Shown in pieces: positions 1 to 9,267 of a DNA stretch of 64,000 nucleotides. Source of the stretch: Ilex aquifolium (taxonomy: Eukaryota; Streptophyta; Magnoliopsida; Aquifoliales; Aquifoliaceae); the NCBI GenBank assembly GCA_951799425.1, contig OX637410.1:1736001-1800000 (forward strand), read 5' to 3'. Below the pieces are notes generated by a model, which searched no databases, was not told the origin of the DNA, and was given only the letters and a program-made list of their open reading frames with translations. The position numbers and the translations under genes are program-made. The stretch's first letter is position 1. Each line of letters opens with the position of its first letter.

Positions 1-665
1 TTACAATCAATAGGTCTCTACCACTGCTTACCTCAGAAATATCAACAAAAGTTCCCTGTGGATTCGACTCCGAACTCAAACCCGATTATTACTACAGCTT
101 GACCGCCTGCACTTGGGTGTACACATTTCGGATCAAGAACAGAAGTCTCATCTGTGAATTAGGGATTTTGACCAAATTAGGATTTTTTCAATGATTGATA
201 TATTTGGGTTATTTGAATTATTAAATTTGAAAACACTTTCAATATGCATATCTTCTTGCTTACCTATAGATAGTTCAGTCTGTCATGGATAATTCTTGGA
301 ATCAAAGCAATCGAAGTGAGTTTAATTATTTCAAAATAAAGTCAATTAACTTGATTACATATTTGTTATTCTTATTTGGGTGTTAATAGAATATTTTCCA
401 TTTGAGTGCGTTTGAGTATAATCTTAAGTGAGTTATAAGAAATTGGGTCAAAATACTTGTTCACGGTGAGATGAACTCTACCAATTAATTAGTATTTTCT
501 TTAATTGTTATTTCTTAGTCGATAGGTTCTACAACCAAACTCTAAAAAAATCAAGGTTTTTATTTTCTTTTGCCTATCACCCTTTGAATCATCCATTTTC
601 CCTAAGAAGACGACCTCGGTAATCGACCGAGTTAAAAACATGATAACTTTCCTACGCTTAGGAAT
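1..665 (+). repeat. Athila-type LTR remnant, internally rearranged
   Basis: No gene is visible. Positions 130-665 match, by eye and in order, the reverse complement of the LTR at 44448-45893 and the plus-strand LTR at 39365-39915. Shared blocks include the AATTAGGGATTTTGA phrase, the ATAATTCTTGGAATCA phrase, 'gagttataagaaattgggtca' and the CCCTAAGAAGACGACC phrase near 600. Positions 1-130 carry the phrase that normally closes such LTRs ('cttgggtgtacac'), but here it lies before the middle of the LTR. The order is therefore shuffled or two fragments are joined. No primer-binding site follows. The homology breaks off near 665, where a minus-strand gag begins. Confidence 0.6.
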
Positions 666-1860
666 TCTTTGATAATTTAACCATCTCAAGAGAGCAAGCA
701 GTAGGGTGACACATTGGGTTCACCTTGGGGGCCAAACCCATGCTGAGGCGGGTTCTGTGCAAACCTTTGTGGTCCATGGGTGTGATGCTGAGAACTAGTA
801 GACGGGCCTTGACCATAAATGTGTTGATTTTGTTGGACAAGAAGGGCATATGACTTGGATGCATGTGGTGCAGCAATGTTATCATTTCTCCAACTAAAGT
901 TATGATGGGTCTGCCATCTTGGGTTATATGTTTTAGGGTAAGAAGAATATGATTACTTAGGCTGATTAAATGCATTAACCTGTTCATGTAAAATTTCCTT
1001 GAATGTCTGAATGGTCGAGGTCTCCCTTGTGGAATGCTCGATTGGATCACATATAGAGCATGACTCATCAACCTTGGGTACACTACTTACCTCATAAACA
1101 TTTTGCACTTCCAAACTTTCCACCTTTCGAGATAATTTTCCAATCTTGGCATGTAATTTATCTTGATCTCTCAAAACATATTTTCCTCCCTTAGTGGATT
1201 GGGAAGCAGTAGATGAATTTGATCTCTCGGCAGGATTAGAAAATTCCCAAGATTTGGCATTCTCTGTCAAGTTATCAAAATAATCTAAGGCTTCCTCAGG
1301 ATCTTTATTAAGAAATTCACCATTGCACCTCATGTCTATGAACTGGTGATGTGTAGAGGTAATTCCTTCATAAAAGAAACTAACTAATTGCCAAGACTCA
1401 AACCCATGATGTGGAATGAAGTTAAAAAGATCCTGGAATCTTTCCTAGAAATCATAGAACTGTTCATTTTTCTCTGAAAAATTCTGAATTTATTTTTTCA
1501 AAGAAGTAGTTATATGGATTGAAAAAAAAATCTTTAGAAATTCATATTGTATATTGGACCATGAAGCTATTGATCGGGTTTCAAAGAGTTTAGCCAAGAT
1601 TTCATTTTATCCTTAAGGGAAACGGAAAATAACTTCATTCTAGCAATTTTTTCACGCACATTTTGGTCGAGAAATGTACCAACTATCTTCTCAAATTCCT
1701 TTAAGAAAATGGTTTTTCCTATCCACACCATCGAATTGGGGCAATAATTGGAGCATTCCTAAATAACAACAAATTCATGTGCTTGGACCGGAAAAAGTAT
1801 GCAAGATCGTGCAGTTGTTCTAGTTGAATCGTTGAATCACCTTTCAAATTGAATCGTTGG
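666..1860 (-). pseudogene. gag remnant of Athila-type element D
   Basis: Read right to left, the translation follows the same plan as the open gag of element B: a capsid-like region (FIPHHGFESW, then FFYEG near 1365-1430), a linker with GGKYVLRDQDKL, and a zinc-knuckle-like segment CSICDPIEHSTRET near 1030-1060. The last knuckle cysteine is missing. After FNQPK there is a stop near 951, and gag-like sequence continues in the same frame (YNPRWQTHHNFSWRND) to about 690. More stops and a frame change lie at 1340-1860. Gag would form the virus-like particle and bind RNA; this copy cannot. It lies just downstream (in sense) of a primer-binding site, so the 5' leader is short or deleted. Protease and RT are absent from the window. 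Confidence 0.7.
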
Positions 1861-1878
1861 TCCCTGGCAATGGCGCCA
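1861..1878 (-). other. Primer-binding site of element D (tRNA-Asp type)
   Basis: On the minus strand this reads TGGCGCCATTGCCAGGGA. It matches the 3' end of plant tRNA-Asp at 16 of 18 positions, judged against the perfect site in element B at 20293-20310. It marks where minus-strand DNA synthesis would start and fixes D's orientation and the end of its 5' LTR. Confidence 0.8.
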
Positions 1879-1886
1879 AAAATACT

Positions 1887-1911
1887 TGAATCGATTTTCC
1901 TGAATGATGCT
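1887..1911 (-). repeat. 5' LTR of element D, 3'-terminal 25 bp (split by A)
   Basis: This short piece lies between the D primer-binding site and the insertion of element A. Its last five bases, ATGCT (1907-1911), recur at 22375-22379 as A's target-site duplication, and the LTR continues from 22380. Confidence 0.65.
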
Positions 1912-2226
1912 TGTAACACCCTGCATTTTCTTTTATATATGCATATAGATATATAGATATAGCAAATAATGGTTGTAAAGATGTGGATAGGGGTATTGAA
2001 GTGTATTTGAACTTTGCAAATTTGAAAAGTAAAGATTTAAAATGTTAATGAAAATCATAGTTGAAATTTAGTTTTAGTGAGTGAAAATATAAAATGTTAG
2101 GTCTTATAACTTGTATTAGATAGGTTTGGTGTATAAATATGTGTTGGAAAGGTTTGTGATGGATTTGGTTAGTTTTGGAATGGATTGGAAATGGAAAACA
2201 AAAGAAATAGGCAAAACTGGGTAAAT

Positions 2227-2340
2227 GGTACCGGTACTGAATGGTACCGGTACTGAGTACCGGTACCCCGATTCCAGAATGTTTCTTGTACCGGTACTGG
2301 GTACCGGTACTGAATGGTACCGGTACTGAGTACCGGTACT
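2227..2340 (+). promoter_or_regulatory. Array of seven GTACCGGTAC palindromes in the U3 of A
   Basis: Seven exact copies of the self-complementary decamer GTACCGGTAC lie in 114 bp. They are spaced about 15 bp apart, with one wider gap holding the phrase ATTCCAGAATG. The array ends 56 bp before a TATA box. By position it would act as an enhancer or binding array in the LTR promoter. Function is inference. Confidence 0.8.
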
Positions 2341-2396
2341 ACCGAAACCAGACTGTTTATTTTAAAGTCGCGAATTTCGGCCTCTCTCCCTCTCCC

Positions 2397-2404
2397 TATA
2401 AATA
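2397..2404 (+). promoter_or_regulatory. TATA box of the 5' LTR of A
   Basis: TATAAATA follows a CT-rich stretch (CTCTCTCCCTCTCCC) and lies just after the palindrome array, the usual place for the LTR promoter. Transcription would start about 30 bp downstream. Confidence 0.7.
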
Positions 2405-4235
2405 CTTAAGGCCGACTATTTGAGCCCCATTTCAGCCTTCTAAACCCTAGGCACCTTTAGAGAGAAAGAGAGGGTGAGAAGAACATCAAAGATAAGGAGA
2501 GATACACCATTTTAGAAGATTAAAACCCTAGATTTCTAAGATTTCACTTCTCTACTCATTCTCTTTTCTTCCATTCTTTACCCACTCTCACCCAAATCTT
2601 TTGAAAACCCTAGGGAGAGGAGATTAAAAGGAAAAGAAAGGAAAGCAAGAAGGTCTTGAAGCTTGGGTATTTGGCTAAAACTCTTGAGCATTGAGGTAGG
2701 GGATTTCTTCTCTTTCTCTTACATTGATGTTAGGGTTAATAAATATGTATGTTTTGATTCTTAATGATATGTATTTGCTATGGCTCCATTGTTTCTTGGT
2801 TCTTTTGCAATTGTTAACATGTTTTACACAAAGTTAGGGTTGAATACCCATGAAATCTCTTTTTGGTTTTAAAAACTCTAGTTTTCAAGAGTGATGGGTT
2901 TTCCTCTTGAACTCTTCCTTTATTCTTGATTTCGAAACCATAGTGTTTTGCGTTGAGTAATAAAATGATATTGTTGTGATCTCTTGCATTTTCTTAGTTG
3001 GTTATTGAAAATGTCACATGCTTAAATTGGGGATTTTTAAGATATTCTTGTAAATTGTGAAATTGGGTTTGGTATTGTATCTCTTATGAGTGTGGGATGA
3101 CCATGGGTGGCCTTTGACGAAATATCGTAGAGTGGGTAGACGTGTTGCTTGCTCCGTGAGGGTTGGCATTTCTCCTACCACTCGTAGTGGGGTTAGTGCT
3201 TTGGTAAGACTAAACCGCTATTGCTCACGGGTGCCGTGTAAGAGGGTTAGTATACTAATACCTGGGTTGGATACGTCACTGCCATTGGTGTGGCATACGC
3301 CCTTCTTAAAGGATGGATATCTTTGATAAGATTTGTGTGGGTGTGTGTGGGTTAGATATTACTCAATGTGTCGATTCATGGGGTGTGCCTTACATCATGT
3401 TTGAGATACATATACATATTGATGGATTGTTGTATTATTGTGGAAAATGGTTTCCTACAAGGACTTGTGGGAGTATGGGATTCCACAAGGTCTTGTGGGA
3501 AAATGGTTTATATTTTGGAAAATGGATATGTATTGGATCTTGGTTTCTTTTACTGTTTATGTAAATTACTGTTGCTACTTAAACTTGAGATCCATTTTAA
3601 AATGTCCCTGTTTTACTTCAAAGATTATGTATGCTATTTGTAAAATGAGACCGGCCATTTTATATGTTTTTATAAACCTTGTTTGAGTTTGGGAATATTT
3701 TCTACAGAGTTTCATGCTCATCCCCTACAATTAATATTTTTCAGATTTGGCTTTAGAGGAAGAGCTCGGTGTGAATGAGCCGGGCCTTGGGGAAGCTTCC
3801 TTGGAGGGGTACCTAGATCCCGAATGGGACATCTAGAGATATAGCTTATTTTGCTCTAGACTAGGGGATTTATTTCTGAACAATGTAAAGTCTAGATTCT
3901 TTTGAAACTCCGCTGCGATATATTCATGTAATTCTTTTGGGGAATGTAATTGTCATATCTGGCCTATTCTTTTGTGATAATGTTAAGGATAGTATAGATG
4001 GTAAATAGAAATTCTATTGTTATTGGATGGTTAAATGGACCCTGTGTGGTCAAGTTAATAGAATTGCATAGGTTGTGATTTTTGGGTGGAGCTTCCTGTA
4101 CAAAGGAGACTCTGCCCAAATTTTGTTAAAAATAAGAATGTTTCTTATTTGATGGATATATATTTAGTTGCTCTCATGACATGAATGGTTTCATAGTGTA
4201 ATGCCGTCCAGGGTGTGTTTTGGGGCGTTACAGAA

Positions 4236-4247
4236 TGGTATCAGAGC
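4236..4247 (+). other. Primer-binding site of A (initiator tRNA-Met)
   Basis: TGGTATCAGAGC begins four bases after the LTR end. It is complementary to the 3' end of plant initiator tRNA-Met, the primer used by most plant chromoviruses and copia elements. Confidence 0.92.
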
Positions 4248-4383
4248 TTAGGCTTTAGGTCTTACATGGGAGCTGTAGGTTATGGATTACCACTAGAGCC
4301 TTAGGACTAAGTTGAATAAAAGGGGTTTGAGTTAGATTTCACACCCTTCTTGTGTTATAGACTAAAGTGATACCTAGGATGTC

Positions 4384-5190
4384 TTGCACATCGAGGAACT
4401 AAACTATGAATTGATGTGCAGGATGGAGGGTGGACGTGGACGTGGACGAGGACGTGGTGGCCAAGCAAATCCACCACCACCATCACCTCCCGATACCATG
4501 GATGTCATTTATCAATGCATAAGGGAGTTAACTACTCTGGTACAACACCAGAATAGAATCAACAACCAACAACAACAGGACTTAGCAAGGGGAGGCCCGA
4601 TTCGGACTGGTGCTAGCAGCAGTGGAGTGGCACAAAGGGCAGCTCCGTACTGCCGACCTGACCAAGCTTCAGGGCCACGAAATCCAGTGGTTCAAGGGGC
4701 TAGGGCTACTCGAAATCGAACAGCCACTGACCCACGTCGCTGTTTCGCATGTGGCGGTTTCGGGCACTTCAAACATAGGTAGGACAAGTAAATGCAAACA
4801 CGCCACCACCACAGAAGCCACCACCGCAGAACCCGTTAGAAGATATAGCCCCCGACAACATTGATCAAGAGGGAATTCCTATTCTGACCCAACCGGGGGA
4901 AGATGTTTCCCATACAATTGCGGAAGGTATCATTTTTCTCTAAAAGTCTTGGGCATGTATTTTCTTTGAAGTTTAATGTTACTCATTCCTTCCCACACCC
5001 CACCTATGCAAATAACTTGGGATTAGACTTTGGGAATTTAGAACATGTCTGGAGAATAGACATGCCTCGAGAGAACGGTTGGATACTAAGAGGATGTGTA
5101 TAGGTGGTGTGCTTCAAATTGGGGAGCGAGAATTGATGGTAGACATGGTTGTATTAGACATGAATGGGTACGCTAGTTTGTATCATGTGG
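4384..5190 (+). pseudogene. gag C-terminal and protease remnant of element A
   Basis: The open part (to 4782) starts with an Arg-Gly repeat (GGRGRGRGRGG), a proline run and a Gln-rich segment. It reaches a zinc knuckle CFACGGFGHFKHR whose final Cys is lost to a stop. In other frames the homology to element C continues: VNAN, a Pro-rich linker and ILTQPGED at about 4790-4905, then a protease region near 4980-5120 with THSF and LGLDFGNLEH. The catalytic Asp-Ser-Gly is not recognisable. Compared with full chromovirus gag-pol, the N-terminal capsid domain and everything after the protease are missing. The knuckle would bind RNA in an intact copy. Several frameshifts and stops make it non-functional. 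Confidence 0.75.
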
Positions 5191-6679
5191 TTTAGACTAG
5201 TCTAGGAAACGGATAATAATTTGGCTTTTGGTTTGTAAATGAGATTAGGCATGGATCTCGATTGAGAGTCATATTAGTTATATTGGAGATGGGTATGAAA
5301 TAGGATGTGTGACAAAGACACCCAAACTTGAGTTAGGCAAGTATAAAGGAACCAAACAGTCCGGCAGACTACCTCGCACCAATTTGTTCATAACTCTTCA
5401 TTGGAAAGTCCAAATTGTGCACCGTTATTTTTGTTAGAACCCTAACTCGTATATATTTCCAACCATATAGGTCACGCATGCTCAAAATACTCGAGTCAAA
5501 TCAGTTTATTCTTCGAAGTTTGTCAAAAATCTGCACTGTGGTGTTCTTTGGACAATAAAGAGTTGTACTTTCTTCTTAGATTCTGAAGGACCTATCCTTA
5601 AGTGAACTTCCACATTATTTAGGCTTTGATTGAGAGACACCCCCATATTGATTGAAGTGCTTTTGATGGATAACAATATAAAAGATGATTATGATTTGGG
5701 GCTTGTCAACTTTAAGTATTCTCTTCCACTAATAGTATTGCTCATATTTTAGAAGTCCAGGGATATGATAACCCAATTGGGATGTGTGGAGATAAGATTA
5801 ACTTATAGGTATCATTAAAAGAGTTGTGATGTGAATGAAAGTCACTAAGAATTGATTAAATGGTTATTAGTTCTAGCTTAAGATTGTAGATCAAGAGCAA
5901 ATATCTTGGAGATATAATTTTATCCTTAGCTTAAGTATTATAGCTGGTTAATTATCCAAAATTCCCTTTTGAATGGATTTGGTGGATCGTTAGTGTACAC
6001 AGTTTGGAAGCTATAATTGGAAAACAAGTGCGGTTAGGTTTCACTTGTATACTTTGGTGGAATCTAAGATACTCTCTCAGAACTTTCAAATCTATGCGAA
6101 GTTCTTATCTTGTAGCATATTTTGACTTGTGAATCGGTGGATTATAATTTATATCAGAGTGCGCAGCGAGCTTTTGGATTAATGACTGTAATGGTGACGG
6201 TAAGGAATATTATGAGAAAGTACAAATTGATGTGAAAACTAAGAGTTGATCTTAGAACATTGCCTTGTGTGGAGTGTGTAGTTATGAATTGAAATGATGG
6301 TAGATTTCAAGATTTTGAATCCCTCTTGGGTTGTGAGAGACGAAATCTTGAAGAACGTTGTATCTATTTTCAGGAATTGAGATAAATCTTACCGTGATGC
6401 CATTAACAAATTTTGTGTTACACCATGATGTTAGTATAGGGAAGATGAGTAATCCTAATTGTGGAATTGCATTTGAGTTATTTTGATATGCTTATGAAGA
6501 AGATACATGTAAGAAGCAAATATGAGGTTGATTGAATTGATTGGTGAAATTCAAAAGAGAAGTGATATTTAATGAGTACACAATTAAGTATTATGATCTA
6601 GTAGTTAGGCATGAAAAGAAATTAGTTGCAACAATCGTATACAAGTATTAAGAGTAGAGGTGATAAATGAATTCTAGTG
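5191..6679 (+). other. Non-coding internal region of element A
   Basis: No reading frame with retrotransposon motifs is visible. The stretch replaces RT, RNase H and the integrase core. A short block near 6130-6180 (TTATATCAGAGTGCGCAGCGA) is shared, inverted, with element C at 34500-34530, so this replaced structure is a family trait and not a private deletion. Nothing else stands out. Confidence 0.55.
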
Positions 6680-6772
6680 AAGGTTTTGTGGCAACACCAT
6701 GGAGTGGAAGAAGCTACTTGGGAACCGGAGCAAGAAATGCGGGAGAAGTATCCACATTTGTTCGCTACTTGA
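6680..6772 (+). pseudogene. Chromodomain C-terminal fragment of the integrase of A
   Basis: Thirty codons and a stop read KVLWQHHGVEEATWEPEQ onward to LFAT, the C-terminal half of the chromodomain found at the end of Tekay/Del-type integrases. The same segment closes the longer fragment in element C (33956-34497). In intact elements this domain steers integration toward particular chromatin. Here its upstream part is gone, so it is a relic that fixes lineage and orientation. Confidence 0.8.
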
Positions 6773-6775
6773 GGT

Positions 6776-6795
6776 AAGTTTCGAGGACGAAACTT
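6776..6795 (+). promoter_or_regulatory. Perfect stem-loop upstream of the polypurine tract of A
   Basis: Arms AAGTTTCG and CGAAACTT (8 bp, perfect) enclose the loop AGGA. The stem-loop ends five bases before the polypurine tract and begins right after the integrase stop. Equivalent hairpins occur in B, C, G, H and J. A role in reverse transcription or RNA processing is inference. Confidence 0.75.
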
Positions 6796-6800
6796 TCTTT

Positions 6801-6813
6801 AAGGGGGGTGGAT
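6801..6813 (+). other. Polypurine tract of element A
   Basis: AAGGGGGGTGGAT directly abuts the 3' LTR start at 6814. This is the expected primer for plus-strand DNA synthesis. Confidence 0.9.
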
Positions 6814-8156
6814 TGTAACACCCCGCATTTTCTTTTATATATGCATATAGATATATAGATATAGCAAATAATGGTTGTAAAGATGTGGATAGGGGTATTG
6901 AAGTGTGTTTGAACTTTGTAAATTTGAAAAGTAAAGATGTAAAATGTTAATGAAAATCATAGTTGAAATTTAGTTTTAGTGAGTGAAAATATAAAATGTT
7001 AGGTCCTATAACTTGTATTAGATAGGTTTGGTGTATAAATATGTGTTGGAAAGGTTTGTGATGGATTTGGTTAGTTTTGGAATGGATTGGAAATGGAAAA
7101 CAAAAGAAATAGGCAAAACTGGGTAAATGGTACCGGTACTGAATGGTACCGGTACTGAGTACCGGTACCCCGATTCCAGAAGGTTTCTTGTACCGGTACT
7201 GGGTACCGGTACTGAATGGTTCCGGTACTGAGTACCGGTACTACCGAAACCAGACTGTTTATTTTAAAGTCGCGAATTTCGGCCTCTCTCCCTCTCCCTA
7301 TAAATACTTAAGGCCGACTATTTGAGCCCCATTTCAGCCTTCTAAACCCTAGGCACCTTTAGAGAGAAAGAGAGGCAGAGAAGAACATCAAAGATAAGGA
7401 GAGATACACCATTTTAGAAGATTAAAACCCTAGATTTCTAAGATTTCACTTCTCTACTCATTCTCCTTTCTTCCATTCTTCACCCACTCTCACCCAAATC
7501 TTTTGAAAACCCTAGGGAGAGGAGATTAAAAGGAAAAGAAAGGAAAGCAAGAAGGTCTTGAAGCTTGGGTATTTGGCTAAAACTCTTGAGCATTGAGGTA
7601 GGGGATTTCTTCTCTTTCTCTTACATTGATGTTAGGGTTAATAAATATGTATGTTTTGATTCTTAATGATATGTATTTGCTATGGCTCCATTGTTTCTTG
7701 GTTCTTTTGCAATTGTTAACATGTTTTACACAAAGTTAGGGTTGAATACCCATGAAATCTCTTTTTGGTTTGAAAAACTCTAGTTTTCAAGAGTGATGGG
7801 TTTTCCTCTTGAACTCTTCCTTTATTCTTGATTTCGAAACCATAGTGTTTTGTGTTGAGTAATAAAATGATATTGTTGTGATCTCTTGCATTTTCTTAGT
7901 TGGTTATTGAAAATGTCACATGCTTAAATTGGGGATTTTTAAGATATTCTTGTAAATTGTGAAATTGGGTTTGGTATTGTATCTCTTATGAGTGTGGGAT
8001 GACCATGGGTGGCCTTTGACGAGATATCGTAGAGTGGGTAGACGTGTTGCTTGCTCCGTGAGGGTTGGCATTTCTCCTACCACTCGTAGTGGGGTTAGTG
8101 CTTTGGTAAGACTAAACCGCTATTGCTCACGGGTGCCGTGTAAGAGGGTTAGTATA
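6814..8156 (+). repeat. 3' LTR of element A, first part
   Basis: This is the first 1343 bp of the 3' LTR, colinear with 1912-3254. It stops at GTATA (8152-8156), the target site of element B. A CCGG-palindrome array lies at 7129-7242 and a TATA box near 7300. Confidence 0.93.
7129..7242 (+). promoter_or_regulatory. CCGG-palindrome array in the 3' LTR of A
   Basis: This is the same seven-unit array as at 2227-2340. Six GTACCGGTAC copies are exact and one is mutated to GTTCCGGTAC near 7218. Confidence 0.78.
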
Positions 8157-8839
8157 TGCTTCAACTTTAAAAGTGTAAACCCAAGCGCAGGTTGAGCAAA
8201 GTAATATAATCTCGGAAGTCCGAGGTCGATCCCACGAGGAATTGTAACAAGGAACAATCACACAAACAACAAAAGTAATTTGAACGGAAAAGGATTTGTT
8301 TGGAAAGTTGTTGATTGGAGAAAAGTGATTTTTGGTAATTAAAACAATAATAAATAAAATACTAGAGCATCAGGTACTCCCTCTCAACTTCATACAATAA
8401 TAGTTAAAGACTCAAAGCTTGACTTGAAAGAGGAATTAAATGTCAGTTAATCCGATTAACAAAGCAAGTGATAAATCCAAAGGTTATAATCAAAAGACTA
8501 CCAGAAACCTGAATAATCATTCAATCATATTATTTTATGAAATAATGTTAATCCTTCCAGCATGGAATAACCAGTGATTTATACGCAGGGAAAATCAAGC
8601 AATCGATGTACGTGGCACAACAACTCAAGAGTTTATACAGCATAAACACTTTGCTAAAAGATTAGGGATTAAATTAACATAATAACATAAATCTTTAAGT
8701 ACAAGAGTCAATAACAATACCGTATTCCGTTGAGAGGTTTTCCCCTAGCCCTAGCTTAGCCTTCTAGCCAGACATGGTAAAGGATGCAGAAAATAGACTA
8801 AAAACCAAGAGGATCCCCCTTTTCAAAGTCCTAGGTTCG

Positions 8840-8849
8840 TATTTATAAA
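8840..8849 (-). promoter_or_regulatory. TATA box of the LTR of B
   Basis: The minus strand reads TTTATAAATA, downstream of the palindrome array. The counterpart in the active 5' LTR is at 21000-21009. Confidence 0.65.
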
Positions 8850-8911
8850 TTACATTCCCAAGAGATTGCATCCCACTAGGATTCTAAATTTGGCAGCAGA
8901 AGCTTGACACG

Positions 8912-9025
8912 CGTCCGGACACGCCTTTCTCAACCGTCCGGACGCAACTTCCAGAATGGTCCTTCCTCCGTTTATCAACTTTCTGCCAATCGCGTCCGGA
9001 CGCGTATACTTCCTCCGTCCGGACG
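8912..9025 (-). promoter_or_regulatory. CGTCCGGACG palindrome array in the 3' LTR of B
   Basis: Four copies of the self-complementary decamer CGTCCGGACG lie in 114 bp (the first ends in A). The phrases ACTTCCAG and ACTCCAG lie between them. The array ends about 63 bp upstream (in sense) of a TATA box. The GC-rich units stand out sharply from AT-rich surroundings. The same array is at 21072-21185 in the 5' LTR. Confidence 0.8.
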
Positions 9026-9230
9026 CATACTCCAGTGTGATCTTTCCCGAGCTATGCTTCCTTTCTTCTTATAACTTCACTCCAATTTTGCACTATTAAC
9101 CTGCAAAACAACACAACTCATCTTTTATTCACATAGCCTTAATCCTCAATTAAATCAACATAAACATCACACTTTCACAATAAAATGATCAATATTACCT
9201 CTGACAAATGTAAATATTAGACCTGAATCA

Positions 9231-9244
9231 CACCCCCCCACTTA
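9231..9244 (-). other. Polypurine tract of element B
   Basis: The minus strand reads AAGTGGGGGGGTG immediately before the 3' LTR, the expected plus-strand primer. Confidence 0.9.
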
Positions 9245-9246
9245 GA

Positions 9247-9267
9247 CCTTGCTAGTCCCTAGTAAGG
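9247..9267 (-). promoter_or_regulatory. Stem-loop upstream of the terminal polypurine tract of B
   Basis: In sense, arms CCTTACTAG and CTAGCAAGG (9 bp, one mismatch) enclose the loop GGA. Its sense-strand 3' end lies two bases before the tract annotated at 9231-9244. It corresponds in place and loop to the hairpins in A, C and H. Confidence 0.65.

Larger units (their letters stand above)
1912..4232 (+). repeat. 5' LTR of element A
   Basis: The LTR is 2321 bp with inverted ends TGTAAC/GTTACA. The terminal dinucleotides TG and CA, the primer site four bases downstream, and the matching copy at 6814-22374 define it. It holds an array of CCGG palindromes, a TATA box and a long transcribed-looking region. 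Small open frames inside it recur in every copy of the LTR but lack any recognisable domain. Confidence 0.93.
8157..9230 (-). repeat. 3' LTR of element B
   Basis: The LTR is 1074 bp, beginning TGATTCAGG on the minus strand and ending in CA at 8157. It matches 20317-21390 throughout. It contains a CGTCCGGACG array and a TATA box. Confidence 0.94.

Noticed and set aside
2241..2423. Small frame translating as repeated VLSTGT/YRYW-like words, also at 7143 and in element C
   Set aside because: It is the translation of the palindrome array GTACCGGTAC and spacers, not a protein.
3090..3686. Cluster of open frames (60-91 codons) in the LTR of A, recurring at 21454-21827, 32282-32878 and 37184-37780
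   Set aside because: They recur because the LTR recurs. They overlap each other in several frames and show no domain. Conservation is explained by recent common origin of the LTRs.
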